DNA of 64,000 bases from Nostoc sp. UHCC 0702 (GCA_017164015.1 CP071065.1:5123918-5187917), one strand, 5' to 3'; positions 16,383 to 25,735 are shown, counted from the first letter of the stretch. Notes: generated from the sequence alone by a model not told the origin. Program-made: numbers and translations.

Positions 16383-17585
16383 TCAACTGGCTGTTAACAA
16401 GGTCTGGCTTTTTTCTACAAACTCACGCAACAGCAATATTGCTTGTCTGTACAAGGACAAATCTACCTCGTGAACCTCAATTTTGCTGCCAATGCTTTGC
16501 AGCAGAGTTAAAGTTAATTGTCCACCCAAGTGTTCTTGAAACTCTGTCAAACCTCGGAATAAACAACGGGGATGTTCTAATTTTGATAATTGTTCAGCTA
16601 GTTCTGGCACGTACAAAGAAAAACCTAGTGCTGAGAGTGTATTCAATATATTTTGCCACTGCGATCGCGAAAGCCATCCTATGAGGTAAGAATAGGTGCT
16701 ATCTAAAGCGATGCCGATCGCTACTGCTTCTCCATGACGCAAGCTATAATCTGTCAAATGCTCTAGTTTATGAGCCGCCCAATGACCAAAATCTAAAGGA
16801 CGAGATGAACCCATTTCAAAAGGATCGCCGCTGTTGGCAATGTGTTCTAGGTGTAGCTGGGCGCAACGATAAATCAGTTGTTGCATGGTGTCCATGTCTC
16901 GACGGACGAGTGCAGGGGTGTTTTTGTGGATAAAATCGAAGAAATCAGCATCTTTGATGAGTGACACCTTCACTGCTTCGGCAATTCCAGAACGCCAATC
17001 GCGATCGCTTAAAGTAGTCAAGAAGGCTGAGTCATTAATCACCGCGTAAGGTGGGGCAAATGTGCCGAGAAAGTTCTTTTTACCAAAGGCATTGATACCG
17101 TTTTTGACTCCGACACCCGAATCATTTTGTGCTAACACAGTCGTGGGAATCCTAACAAGACGAATACCTCGGTGAGCTGTTGCGGCTGCGTATCCTACCA
17201 AGTCTAACACTGCCCCACCCCCAACAGCCAAAATGTAGGAGTGGCGACACAATCGGGCGGTGTCAATCAACTGATGAATTTGATCTACCAATTTTGGATC
17301 GTTCTTGGCAGCTTCTCCCGCTGGAACTATCATTGGCTCAACTGCAAGTGTTAGTATTTCTGCATAAAACTTGGTATATGCTACTAATTCTTTGAGCAAC
17401 CCAGGAAAAAACTCTAATAATTTTGCATCTACTACTGCTACTACTTTCTTTGGCTTTTTCTCTCCATCCTCTGTAATCACTTGCGCTAACGTCGGATTTT
17501 TCAAGTTAAACACATTGTTTGTGAACTGAATTTGATACTGGAAAGTAACAGAAATATTTTGGTGAATTGGTTTTATATTCAACAT
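16383..17585 (-). CDS. aroB: 3-dehydroquinate synthase-like sugar phosphate cyclase
   Basis: A 400-residue NAD-dependent cyclase with AVGGGAVLDLVGYAAATAHRG (nucleotide site) and RIPTTVLAQNDSGVGVKNGIN. The metal-binding histidines lie in DFGHWAAHKLE and LRHGEAVAIGIALDS. It is the gene called aroB in the N. punctiforme scytonemin cluster. Ordinary DHQ synthases have a GHTFGHAIE-type motif and are about 360 residues. The DFGHWxAHKLE form and the longer N-terminus recall the wider sugar phosphate cyclase family (valiolone- and gadusol-type and EboD-like enzymes). The product could be dehydroquinate or a related cyclitol. Family assignment is firm, the exact substrate is not. Confidence 0.88.
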   Translation of the reverse strand: MLNIKPIHQNISVTFQYQIQFTNNVFNLKNPTLAQVITEDGEKKPKKVVAVVDAKLLEFFPGLLKELVAYTKFYAEILTLAVEPMIVPAGEAAKNDPKLVDQIHQLIDTARLCRHSYILAVGGGAVLDLVGYAAATAHRGIRLVRIPTTVLAQNDSGVGVKNGINAFGKKNFLGTFAPPYAVINDSAFLTTLSDRDWRSGIAEAVKVSLIKDADFFDFIHKNTPALVRRDMDTMQQLIYRCAQLHLEHIANSGDPFEMGSSRPLDFGHWAAHKLEHLTDYSLRHGEAVAIGIALDSTYSYLIGWLSRSQWQNILNTLSALGFSLYVPELAEQLSKLEHPRCLFRGLTEFQEHLGGQLTLTLLQSIGSKIEVHEVDLSLYRQAILLLREFVEKSQTLLTAS

Positions 17586-18057
17586 TTTTAATTCGTAATT
17601 TTAAGGTTTATTTATATCTTGCACCAGTTGCGTTATTGACATTTTTGTAGGGTGGGCACTGCATAATACTGTTTCACCTTCAGATTGATCTGACTTTTCA
17701 CGGTATCTGAAAAACCCCGCTTCCAAACCTCTCTCCTTGTAGGGGAGAGGCTTTGATTTCTCCCCCTTCCCTCGTAGGGAAGGGGGCTGGGGGGTTAGGT
17801 CTGGCGTTAGCTTTTCCACATGACGTGAAAAGTCAGAAGATTGATACAGATGGCAAGCTGGGGAAGCTGGGGGAGAAAGAAAAGTAATTTGTATCAATAA
17901 TTTCGTGAAATGGTATAAGTTCACTCAAACCATGATTTTTACATTATTGGTAGTGCCCACCACAGAATTAATTGAGAATGGTGCGAAAAATCAGTTTACA
18001 AGCTATCATACTTTATATATATTTATAACATAAATTCACTATACTAAAAATTTATTT
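17586..18057. repeat. tyrA-aroB gap with inverted repeats
   Basis: A 472-base gap. It holds GGGGAGAGG/CCTCTCCTTG and CCCCCTTCCCT/AGGGAAGGGGG inverted repeats (about 17715-17800) of a kind common in Nostocales. A minus-strand open frame at 17601-17924 is read through these repeats and is not a convincing gene. N. punctiforme carries dsbA at this position; no trace of it was found. Confidence 0.6.
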
Positions 18058-18993
18058 TTACTCTTGAAAAATCCTTTGTGTAGTTTCAAATTCTTGAATT
18101 AACGCCACCCTATCTTTATTTTTTACTAGTCTTGCCAAGCGGCTGTAAGTATCAGCTAAAAAGCTAATTGCCTGACATCTTTCTTCTGAAGCTAACATAA
18201 TTTCGACACATAGGTGAGGATTTTGAGAAAACAACCGTTTAACAATTTCAATTTCTTGACAATAGCTTGGAGTTGACATTGATAAACTGCGCTCTATATC
18301 AACATTTGCTTTTGCCAAAAAAACGCCAAGACTGAATCTACAAAAATGCTGCGTTGCTTGAATAATGACCATCATTTGGTCATGTTCTTCAGGCGTGCAA
18401 GTGATTATTTCTCCGCCTTGACTTTTAATCAAATCTAATAACCATTGAAATGAATCATCGTTTCGTCCTGGACATACTACCACTTTTTGTCCCAAGAACG
18501 ATTTGATACTCGGCCCAAACATGGGATGTAAACCCATTACAGGGCCACAATGGTGTTCAAGCATTGCTTGAGTTGGCAAAGTCTTGATACTTGTGATGTC
18601 GCACAAAGCCGTAGTTGGAGAGAGATATTTGGCTGCACGTTTAATCACATCAACGGTATGTGCAATAGGAACGGATACTAAAACTAGTTCGGCCTGATTC
18701 AACAATTGGTCTGCATATTCCCAATCTTGTTGTTCAAGAACAGTAACGTTATGACCGACTGCGGCAAGTTGGTTTTGAAAGAATTTCCCCATCCTGCCAT
18801 GTCCGCCGATTATAGTAACTCGTCGGGGTTTAAGATAATTCTCTGATGCAGACTCAGGAATACTAGCTTGAGCCAGTAAGGGAGTAACATCAGCCACTTG
18901 TTGTTCTAATTCTAATGTAGCTAATGGCGCTGGGCGATCGCTCAATAACGCAATTAAGCTTTGGTCAGTTTGTTTAAGCTGATCTGGCATCAT
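18058..18993 (-). CDS. tyrA: Prephenate dehydrogenase, T-protein type
   Basis: A 311-residue enzyme that converts prephenate to p-hydroxyphenylpyruvate, one of the two scytonemin building blocks. It matches the dehydrogenase half of the E. coli chorismate mutase/prephenate dehydrogenase: VTIIGGHGRMGKFF (NAD site), LVSVPIAHTVDVI, VMGLHPMFGPS and EEHDQMMVIIQATQHF. The N-terminus still has QLKQTDQSLIALLSDR, which looks like the first helix of a lost chorismate mutase domain. I chose ATG 18993. The open frame continues upstream only through GGGGAGCA repeats (LLPCSPAP). It follows scyF, and the glycosyltransferase gene between them in N. punctiforme is absent. Confidence 0.9.
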   Translation of the reverse strand: MMPDQLKQTDQSLIALLSDRPAPLATLELEQQVADVTPLLAQASIPESASENYLKPRRVTIIGGHGRMGKFFQNQLAAVGHNVTVLEQQDWEYADQLLNQAELVLVSVPIAHTVDVIKRAAKYLSPTTALCDITSIKTLPTQAMLEHHCGPVMGLHPMFGPSIKSFLGQKVVVCPGRNDDSFQWLLDLIKSQGGEIITCTPEEHDQMMVIIQATQHFCRFSLGVFLAKANVDIERSLSMSTPSYCQEIEIVKRLFSQNPHLCVEIMLASEERCQAISFLADTYSRLARLVKNKDRVALIQEFETTQRIFQE

Positions 18994-18999
18994 AAACTT

Positions 19000-19125
19000 G
19001 GGGGGATGGGGAGCAGGGGAGCAGGGGAGCAGGGGAGCAGGGGAGCAGAGGAGATGAGGGGACAAGAGAAATAACTCTAAACTCCTAACTTCTAACTCCT
19101 AACTCCTCACTCCTAACTCCTAACT
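19000..19125. repeat. GGGGAGCA and TAGGAGTT-type tandem repeats
   Basis: Two arrays (GGGGAGCAG at 19010-19055, AACTCCTAACTCC at 19075-19125) fill the scyF-tyrA gap. Confidence 0.88.
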
Positions 19126-19126
19126 T

Positions 19127-20269
19127 TTATACACAGGTCTTTTCCAGTTGTTTCTCTAAACGACTGATGAGTGTCTTTCTCTGGTTCATTTTCCGCAGTT
19201 TGATACCAGCAGCTGTCATACCAAGTAATGTTAAACCTAATGCTGAACTGGGTTCAGGGACTTTGGCTCTGCCTTCTGCTTTCAACACCTGGATACGACC
19301 TTGGAAGAAATCGCCTACATAAAGTTTTCCGTCGTCGTAGTGTGCGCCAGCAGTCCAGTTAAATGTGCCTGGTGTGAGGTCGAGGGGGTCGCCAATGGGT
19401 AGCCCATCTTGACTTGGAGGTGGTGCAGCAGCAGGTTTACCAAAGGCTGTGAGGAAGTTACCGTTTTTATCGAATACCTGGACGCGGCTATTGATAGAAT
19501 CAGCTACATAAATATTGTCGTATTCATCCACTTCAACACCGATTGGCTGATTAAATTGCCCAAGTCCAGTACCAGCACTGCCAAATGCCAACAGAGCGTT
19601 ACCTTCGGGATCGAGTATTTGGATACGGTTGTTGTATTGGTCGGCAACAAAGATATTACCAGAGGTTGGAGATACTGATATGCCTGCTGGGCCGACAAAT
19701 TGTCCAAGTCCACTACCGTTGCTACCAATTGTTTTGATCAGATTATCGTTCTGATCAAATACTTGGATGTAATCGTTACTAAAATCGGTTATATACAAAT
19801 TGCCAGATTTATCAAAAGATAGACCTCCTGGGCCATAGAAAAACCTACCTTCTATTGGGCCGCCAAATTTGGCAAAGGATTTAATATAGTTACCTTCGCT
19901 ATCAAACACATTAATGCGACTGTTAAAAACATCGCCTACATAAAGATTTCCATTCAAGGGATTGAATTTGAGGTCTGCCGGTTCGTCAAACTGTCCAGGG
20001 CCGCTGCCAGAGCTACCTATAGTTTTAATATAGTTACCTTCGCTATCGTATACTTGGAGGCGATCGTTACCACCATCACTTACATAAACATTTCCTGTTG
20101 TGTCATCTACAGTTATGCCCTGCGGTACAAGAAGTTGCCCAATTCCAGTACCAGGACTACCAATACTACGTTCATAGGTTAAGGTTACTGACTTGGCTTG
20201 AGCGCCTGTTGCTAAGATGATGAATCCTGCACTAGCAATGGTAATTGACAGTTTTTTTATTAATTCCAT
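19127..20269 (-). CDS. scyF: ScyF, NHL-repeat protein of scytonemin biosynthesis
   Basis: A 380-residue exported protein. A signal peptide (residues 1-25, ending ATGAQAKS) is followed by about six NHL repeats of the type GxLYVGDxxNxRIxVFDxxG, which build a beta propeller. The C-terminus is VPEPSSALGLTLLG then KLRKMNQRK, a PEP-CTERM sorting signal. I chose ATG 20269, with AGGA upstream. In the known pathway ScyD, ScyE and ScyF are thought to act outside the cytoplasm in the late, oxidative dimerising steps, but no reaction is proven for each. It is the third of three propeller-type genes in a row. Confidence 0.9.
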   Translation of the reverse strand: MELIKKLSITIASAGFIILATGAQAKSVTLTYERSIGSPGTGIGQLLVPQGITVDDTTGNVYVSDGGNDRLQVYDSEGNYIKTIGSSGSGPGQFDEPADLKFNPLNGNLYVGDVFNSRINVFDSEGNYIKSFAKFGGPIEGRFFYGPGGLSFDKSGNLYITDFSNDYIQVFDQNDNLIKTIGSNGSGLGQFVGPAGISVSPTSGNIFVADQYNNRIQILDPEGNALLAFGSAGTGLGQFNQPIGVEVDEYDNIYVADSINSRVQVFDKNGNFLTAFGKPAAAPPPSQDGLPIGDPLDLTPGTFNWTAGAHYDDGKLYVGDFFQGRIQVLKAEGRAKVPEPSSALGLTLLGMTAAGIKLRKMNQRKTLISRLEKQLEKTCV

Positions 20270-20345
20270 ACTTTTAAATTCCTGTTTTGGTAGCTTATAC
20301 AAGTTGGTAATTTGTAATTAAGATTCGTCAGATTTGATCTAGATC

Positions 20346-20489
20346 AGGACTTACGCAACTGGCACACATATTTTCTACGATGGCAGTCTTGAGTCAATAG
20401 TCAAGGGTAAAAAGTCAAGGTTTTTGGACTTTTGACTCTTGACTTTGGACGATTTTTGTCAAAAATATATGAGAATGCGCGTAAGTCCT
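20346..20489. mobile_element. Small palindromic element, type C
   Basis: A 144-bp element with termini AGGACTTACGC and GCGTAAGTCCT and an inner AGTCAAG/CTTGACT repeat hairpin. It has no coding capacity and fills most of the scyE-scyF gap. A lone TAGGACTTAGGC near 4456 may be a worn half-copy. Confidence 0.78.
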
Positions 20490-20595
20490 ATAGATTTGTA
20501 GATTTGAATCTGTCACCATATTTTTGAGAATTGGTATTAAATAGTCTAGTAGTAAGGGCTTAAAATCTTACTACTATCCAACATCTCAAATAATA

Positions 20596-21891
20596 TTAGG
20601 CTATCTCTGCCTTAACTAATTCTTTGCTACGTTTGCGCTTAATCATTGAAGTTGCGCCTACAGCACCAATAGCTATCACACCGATTGCAGAACCAGATTC
20701 AGGAATTTTTCTGGCGTTAGGATCAATTTTAATAACTTGTCCTGTTCCTGCAAGTCTAGCTCGGTTTGAAATATATAAACCACCATCATAATAAGTGATG
20801 CCAGAAGCAGCTTCTAGTCCATCACCATTCCAAACAGTTGTGCGAGTACCATCAGCAGCTATTTTGATTAAAGAACCACTAATATCACCAGTGACAATAC
20901 CACCCTGTTGAATTTCCTTCCATTCGGAATTATTGATGTGTTGCAAGACATACAAATTGCCCTCTGGGTCATATGCCACGCCAGTCAGCTGGGTAAAGCC
21001 ATCAGCAATAGTTTGTATAGACAAATCATCGCCATTAACTTTGAAGACACGTGCTTCACCTTCTGGATAAGGGAAATAAGTGTATTCGGTTACTGTTAAA
21101 CTGCCATCGGGGGCAACTGCTATACCTGTAGGTACTGATTGCTGTGTGACTGGAAGGGCAGATGGATCTACGTCTGGCCCCAAATCTGGGTATTCGAGTT
21201 TATCTCTATCTATAACTTTCAGCGGGAAGGCAGCTACATTCTTAATACCGCTACCATCAAGTCCTACAGAATATATTGTGTTTCCGCCTCCATCAACGAC
21301 GTAACCAATATCACCTTTAATTGCTAACGCATAGGGGTTAGAAATCAAATCTGTGCCATCAGGATTATTGTAGGTTTCATAAGCTGAAAAATCGGCAAGA
21401 CTTGTTAACGCACCAGTGTTTAAGTCTACTTTGTATAGTTGTCCGAGGTCAGGGCCTTTTAATATGGTGTCACGGTTGGTGGGGTCGCCTGCAAGACCGG
21501 TTAAAAGATAAGCGTTGCCTTTGTCATCAAATTTAATGTCCGCAGGCCCGGCTGCTTGTTCTCCAGAAGGAGATAATGCTAGAGATGTCAGGTTTGATAT
21601 TATAGTTGTTTTTGTACCGTCTAGATTAATTTTGCTCAAGGAACCATTCTGAGCAGCACATAAAGGAATATATCCGGCGCTAGGTGATGGGATACATCTG
21701 CCGTCTGCACCATCGCCACCCCGACCACTTTCTGTGACATAAAGACTCCCATCAGGGCCAAAACCAATGTTGCGTGGGTTATCAAGACCATCAGCAATGA
21801 TTGACAAGGTAGCAGCATCAGCTGCTTTTGGGCCGACAACAGCCGCAAGACAAACAGTCAAAAGAGTAAGGGTAAGTGACTTGAGTTTCAT
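20596..21891 (-). CDS. scyE: ScyE, propeller-type scytonemin protein
   Basis: A 431-residue exported protein. The signal peptide MKLKSLTLTLLTVCLAAVVG lies at residues 1-20 and ends near AADAA. Motifs like IGFGPDGSLYVTESG, IKFDDKGNAYLLTG and VAYDPEGNLYVLQ repeat through the chain, as in six-bladed SMP-30/NHL-like propellers. A PEP-CTERM variant (IPESGSAIGVIAIG then KRKR) ends the protein. I chose ATG 21891 over TTG 21906 because the signal peptide starts there. It is clearly paralogous to ScyD next door. Its role in the late periplasmic part of scytonemin synthesis is taken from the known cluster, not from the sequence. Confidence 0.9.
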   Translation of the reverse strand: MKLKSLTLTLLTVCLAAVVGPKAADAATLSIIADGLDNPRNIGFGPDGSLYVTESGRGGDGADGRCIPSPSAGYIPLCAAQNGSLSKINLDGTKTTIISNLTSLALSPSGEQAAGPADIKFDDKGNAYLLTGLAGDPTNRDTILKGPDLGQLYKVDLNTGALTSLADFSAYETYNNPDGTDLISNPYALAIKGDIGYVVDGGGNTIYSVGLDGSGIKNVAAFPLKVIDRDKLEYPDLGPDVDPSALPVTQQSVPTGIAVAPDGSLTVTEYTYFPYPEGEARVFKVNGDDLSIQTIADGFTQLTGVAYDPEGNLYVLQHINNSEWKEIQQGGIVTGDISGSLIKIAADGTRTTVWNGDGLEAASGITYYDGGLYISNRARLAGTGQVIKIDPNARKIPESGSAIGVIAIGAVGATSMIKRKRSKELVKAEIA

Positions 21892-21974
21892 ACCTTTGGA
21901 GATCAAGAGTTAGTAATTTGTGGAAATTTTTATGGTTTTAAAGACAACGAATTTTAGTTGTTGGGGAACGCAGG

Positions 21975-23402
21975 CTACTCCTTTCCCACCTGAACATTAC
22001 CGTTTAGACAGCAGGGGAGCAGAGGAGCAGAGGAGCAGGGGAGAAGAATTTGCATCGGTAATCTGACAGCGGGAAGGGAGTAAATATTGCCTTTGTTGAC
22101 AGGCAATGATGTTGGGTTGAAACTCTTTACCTGAGTGCTACTAATCGATCTAGGTTTAGTGTTTTTAGTTTTTAACAACCAACCAATGCTGAAAGCGCCG
22201 AATGTTAGTAGACTTAAAGCAGAATTAGGTTCAGGAATAGAAGTTATGTTCTCAATTCTGAGAACTTGTCCTTGACCTGGGCGATCGCCTCGATTGGTGA
22301 TGTATACTGCATTATCAGGGCCAATTGTCAAGGCACTAGGTGATTCTAATCCGTTGCCACTAAGAATAGTAGTACGAGTACCATCAGCAGCTATTTTGAT
22401 CAATGAACCTTCTAAATTACCCTTCCAGGCTGACTGATTGGCATATTGCAAAGCATATAAATTGCCAGCAGTATCAAACTCTAAGTCTGTTAGTTGGGTA
22501 AAGCCATCTGCATAGACGGTTGTTTTGCCATCAGCATCAACGCGATAGATTTTTGCACCACCTTCTGGAAACGGAAAACCTGTAAATTGGCTGACGTAAT
22601 AAGCACCGTCAGGGCCTTTTGTGACATTTGAGGGTACTGGTTGAATAGAAACCTGTGATGTCTGCGGCTCATTTTGGGATGGTACTTGTGAGGGTTCATT
22701 TGATGGCGCACCAGAAGGCGGAAAGACTGGATTAGTCAAGATGTCTTGAGGCAATACAGTCAGTGCTTGCAAGTTACTACCATCAGTGTTGAGACTGAGT
22801 AAGTCGTTTGCACCTGCATCAGCCACAACCAGATTATTGCCATCTATTAAAAAACCCAAAGGATTGCTACCTAAGTTACTGCCATCAGGATTGTTAGCGA
22901 GTTCATAGTTAGCTAAATCTGCAATACTTGTCCAAGAATTGCTGTTAAAGTCGGCAGTGATCAGCTTTCCTAGATCAGTGTAACCTAAATTGCGATCGCG
23001 ATATGTTGGATCAGCTGCATACCCAATTAGAACATAAGCTTTGCCTGTGGCATCAAATTTGATATCACGAGGGCCTGCACCACCAGTACCATCGCTTAAG
23101 GCTATGGAAGGAAGTCCTGTAAGTATACGCTGTTGTGTACCATTAGCAATCTTGGTGACAGCGCCATTAGTACTATAGCATAAAGAATCACCTTCACCAC
23201 TTGCTGGTGGAACGCAACTACCATTACCTCCCGTCCCCGCCTCTGTAACATACAGACTACCATCAGGGCCAAAGCTTAGACCACCTGCGTTATCAAGATT
23301 GTCTGCAAGTATGGAAAAGGATGCAGCTTTCGCAGCTTTCATTCCAGAAAAAGCGACAACACAAAAAGTTAGAAAAGTAATGGTAAGTTGTTTGGGTTTC
23401 AT
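21975..23402 (-). CDS. scyD: ScyD, propeller-type scytonemin protein with an extended tail
   Basis: A 475-residue exported protein related to ScyE. The signal peptide covers residues 1-27 (TFCVVAFSGMKAAKAA). Propeller motifs include LSFGPDGSLYVTEAG, IKFDATGKAYVLIG and LEFDTAGNLYALQ. A PEP-CTERM motif (SIPEPNSALSLLTFG, then KTKNTK) lies about 65 residues before the end instead of at the end. The extra tail is partly read from GGGGAGCAG repeats (22010-22044, giving LLPCSSAPLLPC). The native stop was probably lost and the tail is new. PEP-CTERM signals normally must be terminal, so sorting may be affected. Confidence 0.9.
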   Translation of the reverse strand: MKPKQLTITFLTFCVVAFSGMKAAKAASFSILADNLDNAGGLSFGPDGSLYVTEAGTGGNGSCVPPASGEGDSLCYSTNGAVTKIANGTQQRILTGLPSIALSDGTGGAGPRDIKFDATGKAYVLIGYAADPTYRDRNLGYTDLGKLITADFNSNSWTSIADLANYELANNPDGSNLGSNPLGFLIDGNNLVVADAGANDLLSLNTDGSNLQALTVLPQDILTNPVFPPSGAPSNEPSQVPSQNEPQTSQVSIQPVPSNVTKGPDGAYYVSQFTGFPFPEGGAKIYRVDADGKTTVYADGFTQLTDLEFDTAGNLYALQYANQSAWKGNLEGSLIKIAADGTRTTILSGNGLESPSALTIGPDNAVYITNRGDRPGQGQVLRIENITSIPEPNSALSLLTFGAFSIGWLLKTKNTKPRSISSTQVKSFNPTSLPVNKGNIYSLPAVRLPMQILLPCSSAPLLPCCLNGNVQVGKE

Positions 23403-23406
23403 TTTT

Positions 23407-23522
23407 TGTTAGTTGTCATTTGTCATTTGTCATTTGTCATTTGTCATTTGTCATTTGTCATTTGTCAGTTGTTAGTTGTCAGTTTTTCCACTGACCACTG
23501 ACCACTGACCACTGACCACTGA
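23407..23522. repeat. TTTGTCA and GACCACT tandem repeats
   Basis: CATTTGT units (23411-23466) and CACTGAC units (23490-23522) fill the whole scyC-scyD gap. Confidence 0.88.
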
Positions 23523-24491
23523 CTAGCGGCTATTAACTAGTTCTGGAGTTTTGGGTATATAACTCATTCCACGGTCAAAGGACTGAAGATTGCCGGCTTT
23601 GCCTTCAAGCAGACGTTTGATATTCATGCTTTCAGCGCCAAAGTCTTCAATTTGGAGTTTACCGTGAGTCAGAGATTTATCTGCTTTCCAGAATGTGATT
23701 CGATGCAGAATCAAACCAGAAGCATCAGGATCACCAAAAGCATAGGATGTTGGGATGAGCAATGCTACTGAGCGTTGATAATAGTCATAATCTGGGTAAA
23801 AGTGTTCTTGCTCAAGCAAGTAATATTTACTCAAATTATGCAGTCGCACAGCAACTTTTACCTTTTGGTCGTATTCATCTTTGAATTCACCAGAATCAGC
23901 AGTAATCTCACCATTTGGACGCAGTAAATGCGCCCAATCATCTATGTTCCGCAAGTCTTTTAAGTATTCAATTGCGACTTCAATAGGGGCATCGACATAA
24001 ATAGTGTCGGTGTCAATAAAGTAGCGCCCTTTTGCTGCTTGAGTCAGACCAGCTTTACGTTCTAAAATGCCTTTGAGAGAACGACACTCGGAAGTATGTA
24101 CGGTGTGAATTCCCTGCATAATCATCTGAGTCTGCCGTTTTGGATCGACAAAACTCAACCAGTGAAAGTATACACCCTTTTCATCAGTTCCAGGTTCAAT
24201 ATAGTCGGGAGGAAAAAGCAAAACAGGGTAAACCTGAAAATATTTCTGATACTCAAACCCGCAATGCCACTCAATACCATAGAAAAGTTTGCTATCTAAT
24301 TTTTTGACGTGATAGTAGAGATTTTTATGGTATCCAGAGGCAGTTCCCAGCCAAGTATCTTCGTCAACTTGCTCTTTCATCCGGCTAAAAAGCGTCCAAT
24401 CATCTAAGTTTTTTAAACTACAAAGATACTCGAAGGCACTTTCGGGTGAAGTAGCAATATAAGCTGATGTTGCAAAGGTATTTTTTTCCAC
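23523..24491 (-). CDS. scyC: ScyC, scytonemin cyclase
   Basis: A 322-residue protein made of two similar halves. Both contain a VEYLKDLRNIDDWAHLL or FEYLCSLKNLDDWTLFS-type segment followed by a DEDTWLG/DEYDQKV stretch, like a duplicated START/polyketide-cyclase fold. In the studied pathway ScyC cyclises and decarboxylates the ScyA coupling product to the tricyclic ketone half of scytonemin. No signal peptide is present, so it acts in the cytoplasm together with ScyA and ScyB. The position directly between scyB and scyD supports the name. Confidence 0.92.
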   Translation of the reverse strand: MEKNTFATSAYIATSPESAFEYLCSLKNLDDWTLFSRMKEQVDEDTWLGTASGYHKNLYYHVKKLDSKLFYGIEWHCGFEYQKYFQVYPVLLFPPDYIEPGTDEKGVYFHWLSFVDPKRQTQMIMQGIHTVHTSECRSLKGILERKAGLTQAAKGRYFIDTDTIYVDAPIEVAIEYLKDLRNIDDWAHLLRPNGEITADSGEFKDEYDQKVKVAVRLHNLSKYYLLEQEHFYPDYDYYQRSVALLIPTSYAFGDPDASGLILHRITFWKADKSLTHGKLQIEDFGAESMNIKRLLEGKAGNLQSFDRGMSYIPKTPELVNSR

Positions 24492-24532
24492 TAGTCACTC
24501 CTGACATCAATAGTAGTTAATAAGTGAGTAAA

Positions 24533-25594
24533 TTATGCAGCAATTTCTTTAGAATTGCTTTGTTTAACGCTCCTAATCCGGTCTTCTGCCAACCGTTTAG
24601 CAGCGTCGTTAGTAGTAACTTCTTGTTGTTTAGCAATATTGAAAATTGCTAGCAGTGTGTCATAAATATTATGCACTTGTTTGAAAGCTTTTTCTTCGTC
24701 ATAACCAATCATTTCGTTATAAACGTTGATTAGACCTCCGGCATTAATGACATAATCGGGACAGTAAAGAATTCCTTTTCTGGTAAGCAATTGACTATGT
24801 AGTTGCTCATTACCCAATTGGTTATTAGCTGCACCTGCAATAATTGGAGCTTGCAAGAAAGGAATTGTGTGGCTATTAAGAATTCCACCCATCGCACAAG
24901 GAGCAAAGATATCTACATCTAGTGAGTAAATTTCATCGGGTGCTACAACAGTAGCATCAAAAAGCTGTCTTACTTCCTCTGCCTTGGCAGCATCTACATC
25001 AGTGACAAAAAGTTTGATGCCATGTTCATGTAAATGCCGACAGAGGTTTTTACCGACATTTCCTAGTCCTTGAACTGCAACTTTTAGCCCTTCTAGATTT
25101 TTGGTTCCCCAGCGGAATTCTACAGCTGCTTTAATTCCTAGAAAAACTCCCAAGGATGTTATAGGTGCAGGGCCACCAGATTTTTCTGATACGCCAACTA
25201 CATACTTAGTTTCTTTGGCAATTGTCCGCACATCTTGAGGAGTAATATTGACATCTTGTCCTGTAATAAAACGTCCATTGAGACTGTCTACAAACCGTCC
25301 GTATGCTCTCAATAAGTCATCTGTTTTATTTTCAGGATTAGCAATAATAACTGCTTTTCCTCCTCCTGCTGGAATATTAGCACAGGCGGCTTTATAAGTC
25401 ATACCACGACTCAGACGCAAAGCATCTTGTAAAGCTGCTTCTTCACTAATATAGGGGAAGAGTCTTGTAGCTCCCATTGCAGGGCCTAAAGTTGTATCAT
25501 GGATAGCAATAATTGCTCTGATGTCTGGATTTTTACCATGACAGAAGAGAATTTGCTCGTGACCCATTTCTCTAACAGTTTCAAATAGCAGCAT
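24533..25594 (-). CDS. scyB: ScyB, tryptophan dehydrogenase (Leu/Glu dehydrogenase family)
   Basis: A 353-residue NAD-dependent amino acid dehydrogenase. The catalytic lysine lies in RGMTYKAACANIPAGGGKA, the Rossmann loop is VQGLGNVGKNL, and the C-terminal APCAMGG and NAGGLINV motifs are as in leucine dehydrogenase. In the scytonemin pathway it oxidatively deaminates tryptophan to indole-3-pyruvate, the partner of p-hydroxyphenylpyruvate in the ScyA reaction. scyC follows about 40 bases downstream. A repeat block and a type A element separate it from scyA. Confidence 0.93.
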   Translation of the reverse strand: MLLFETVREMGHEQILFCHGKNPDIRAIIAIHDTTLGPAMGATRLFPYISEEAALQDALRLSRGMTYKAACANIPAGGGKAVIIANPENKTDDLLRAYGRFVDSLNGRFITGQDVNITPQDVRTIAKETKYVVGVSEKSGGPAPITSLGVFLGIKAAVEFRWGTKNLEGLKVAVQGLGNVGKNLCRHLHEHGIKLFVTDVDAAKAEEVRQLFDATVVAPDEIYSLDVDIFAPCAMGGILNSHTIPFLQAPIIAGAANNQLGNEQLHSQLLTRKGILYCPDYVINAGGLINVYNEMIGYDEEKAFKQVHNIYDTLLAIFNIAKQQEVTTNDAAKRLAEDRIRSVKQSNSKEIAA

Positions 25595-25603
25595 TTTGGT
25601 TTC

Positions 25604-25692
25604 TCTTGGTCATTGGTTGTTAGTCATTGGTCATTAGTTATTGGTCATTAATCATTGGTATTTAGAAAGGACAAAGGACAAATAACTAATGA
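25604..25692. repeat. CATTGGT/GTCATTAG tandem repeats
   Basis: A degenerate array of GGTCATT units in the scyA-scyB gap, next to the type A element at 25736. Confidence 0.8.
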
Positions 25693-25735
25693 CAAACTTA
25701 ATGTGAGGTTATGCAATTTCAAAACACATTAGCTG

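Noticed and set aside
17601..17924. A 107-residue minus frame between tyrA and aroB
   Set aside because: Runs through inverted repeats (TPQPPSLRGKGE and KPLPYKERG type) common between genes of Nostocales; no domain.
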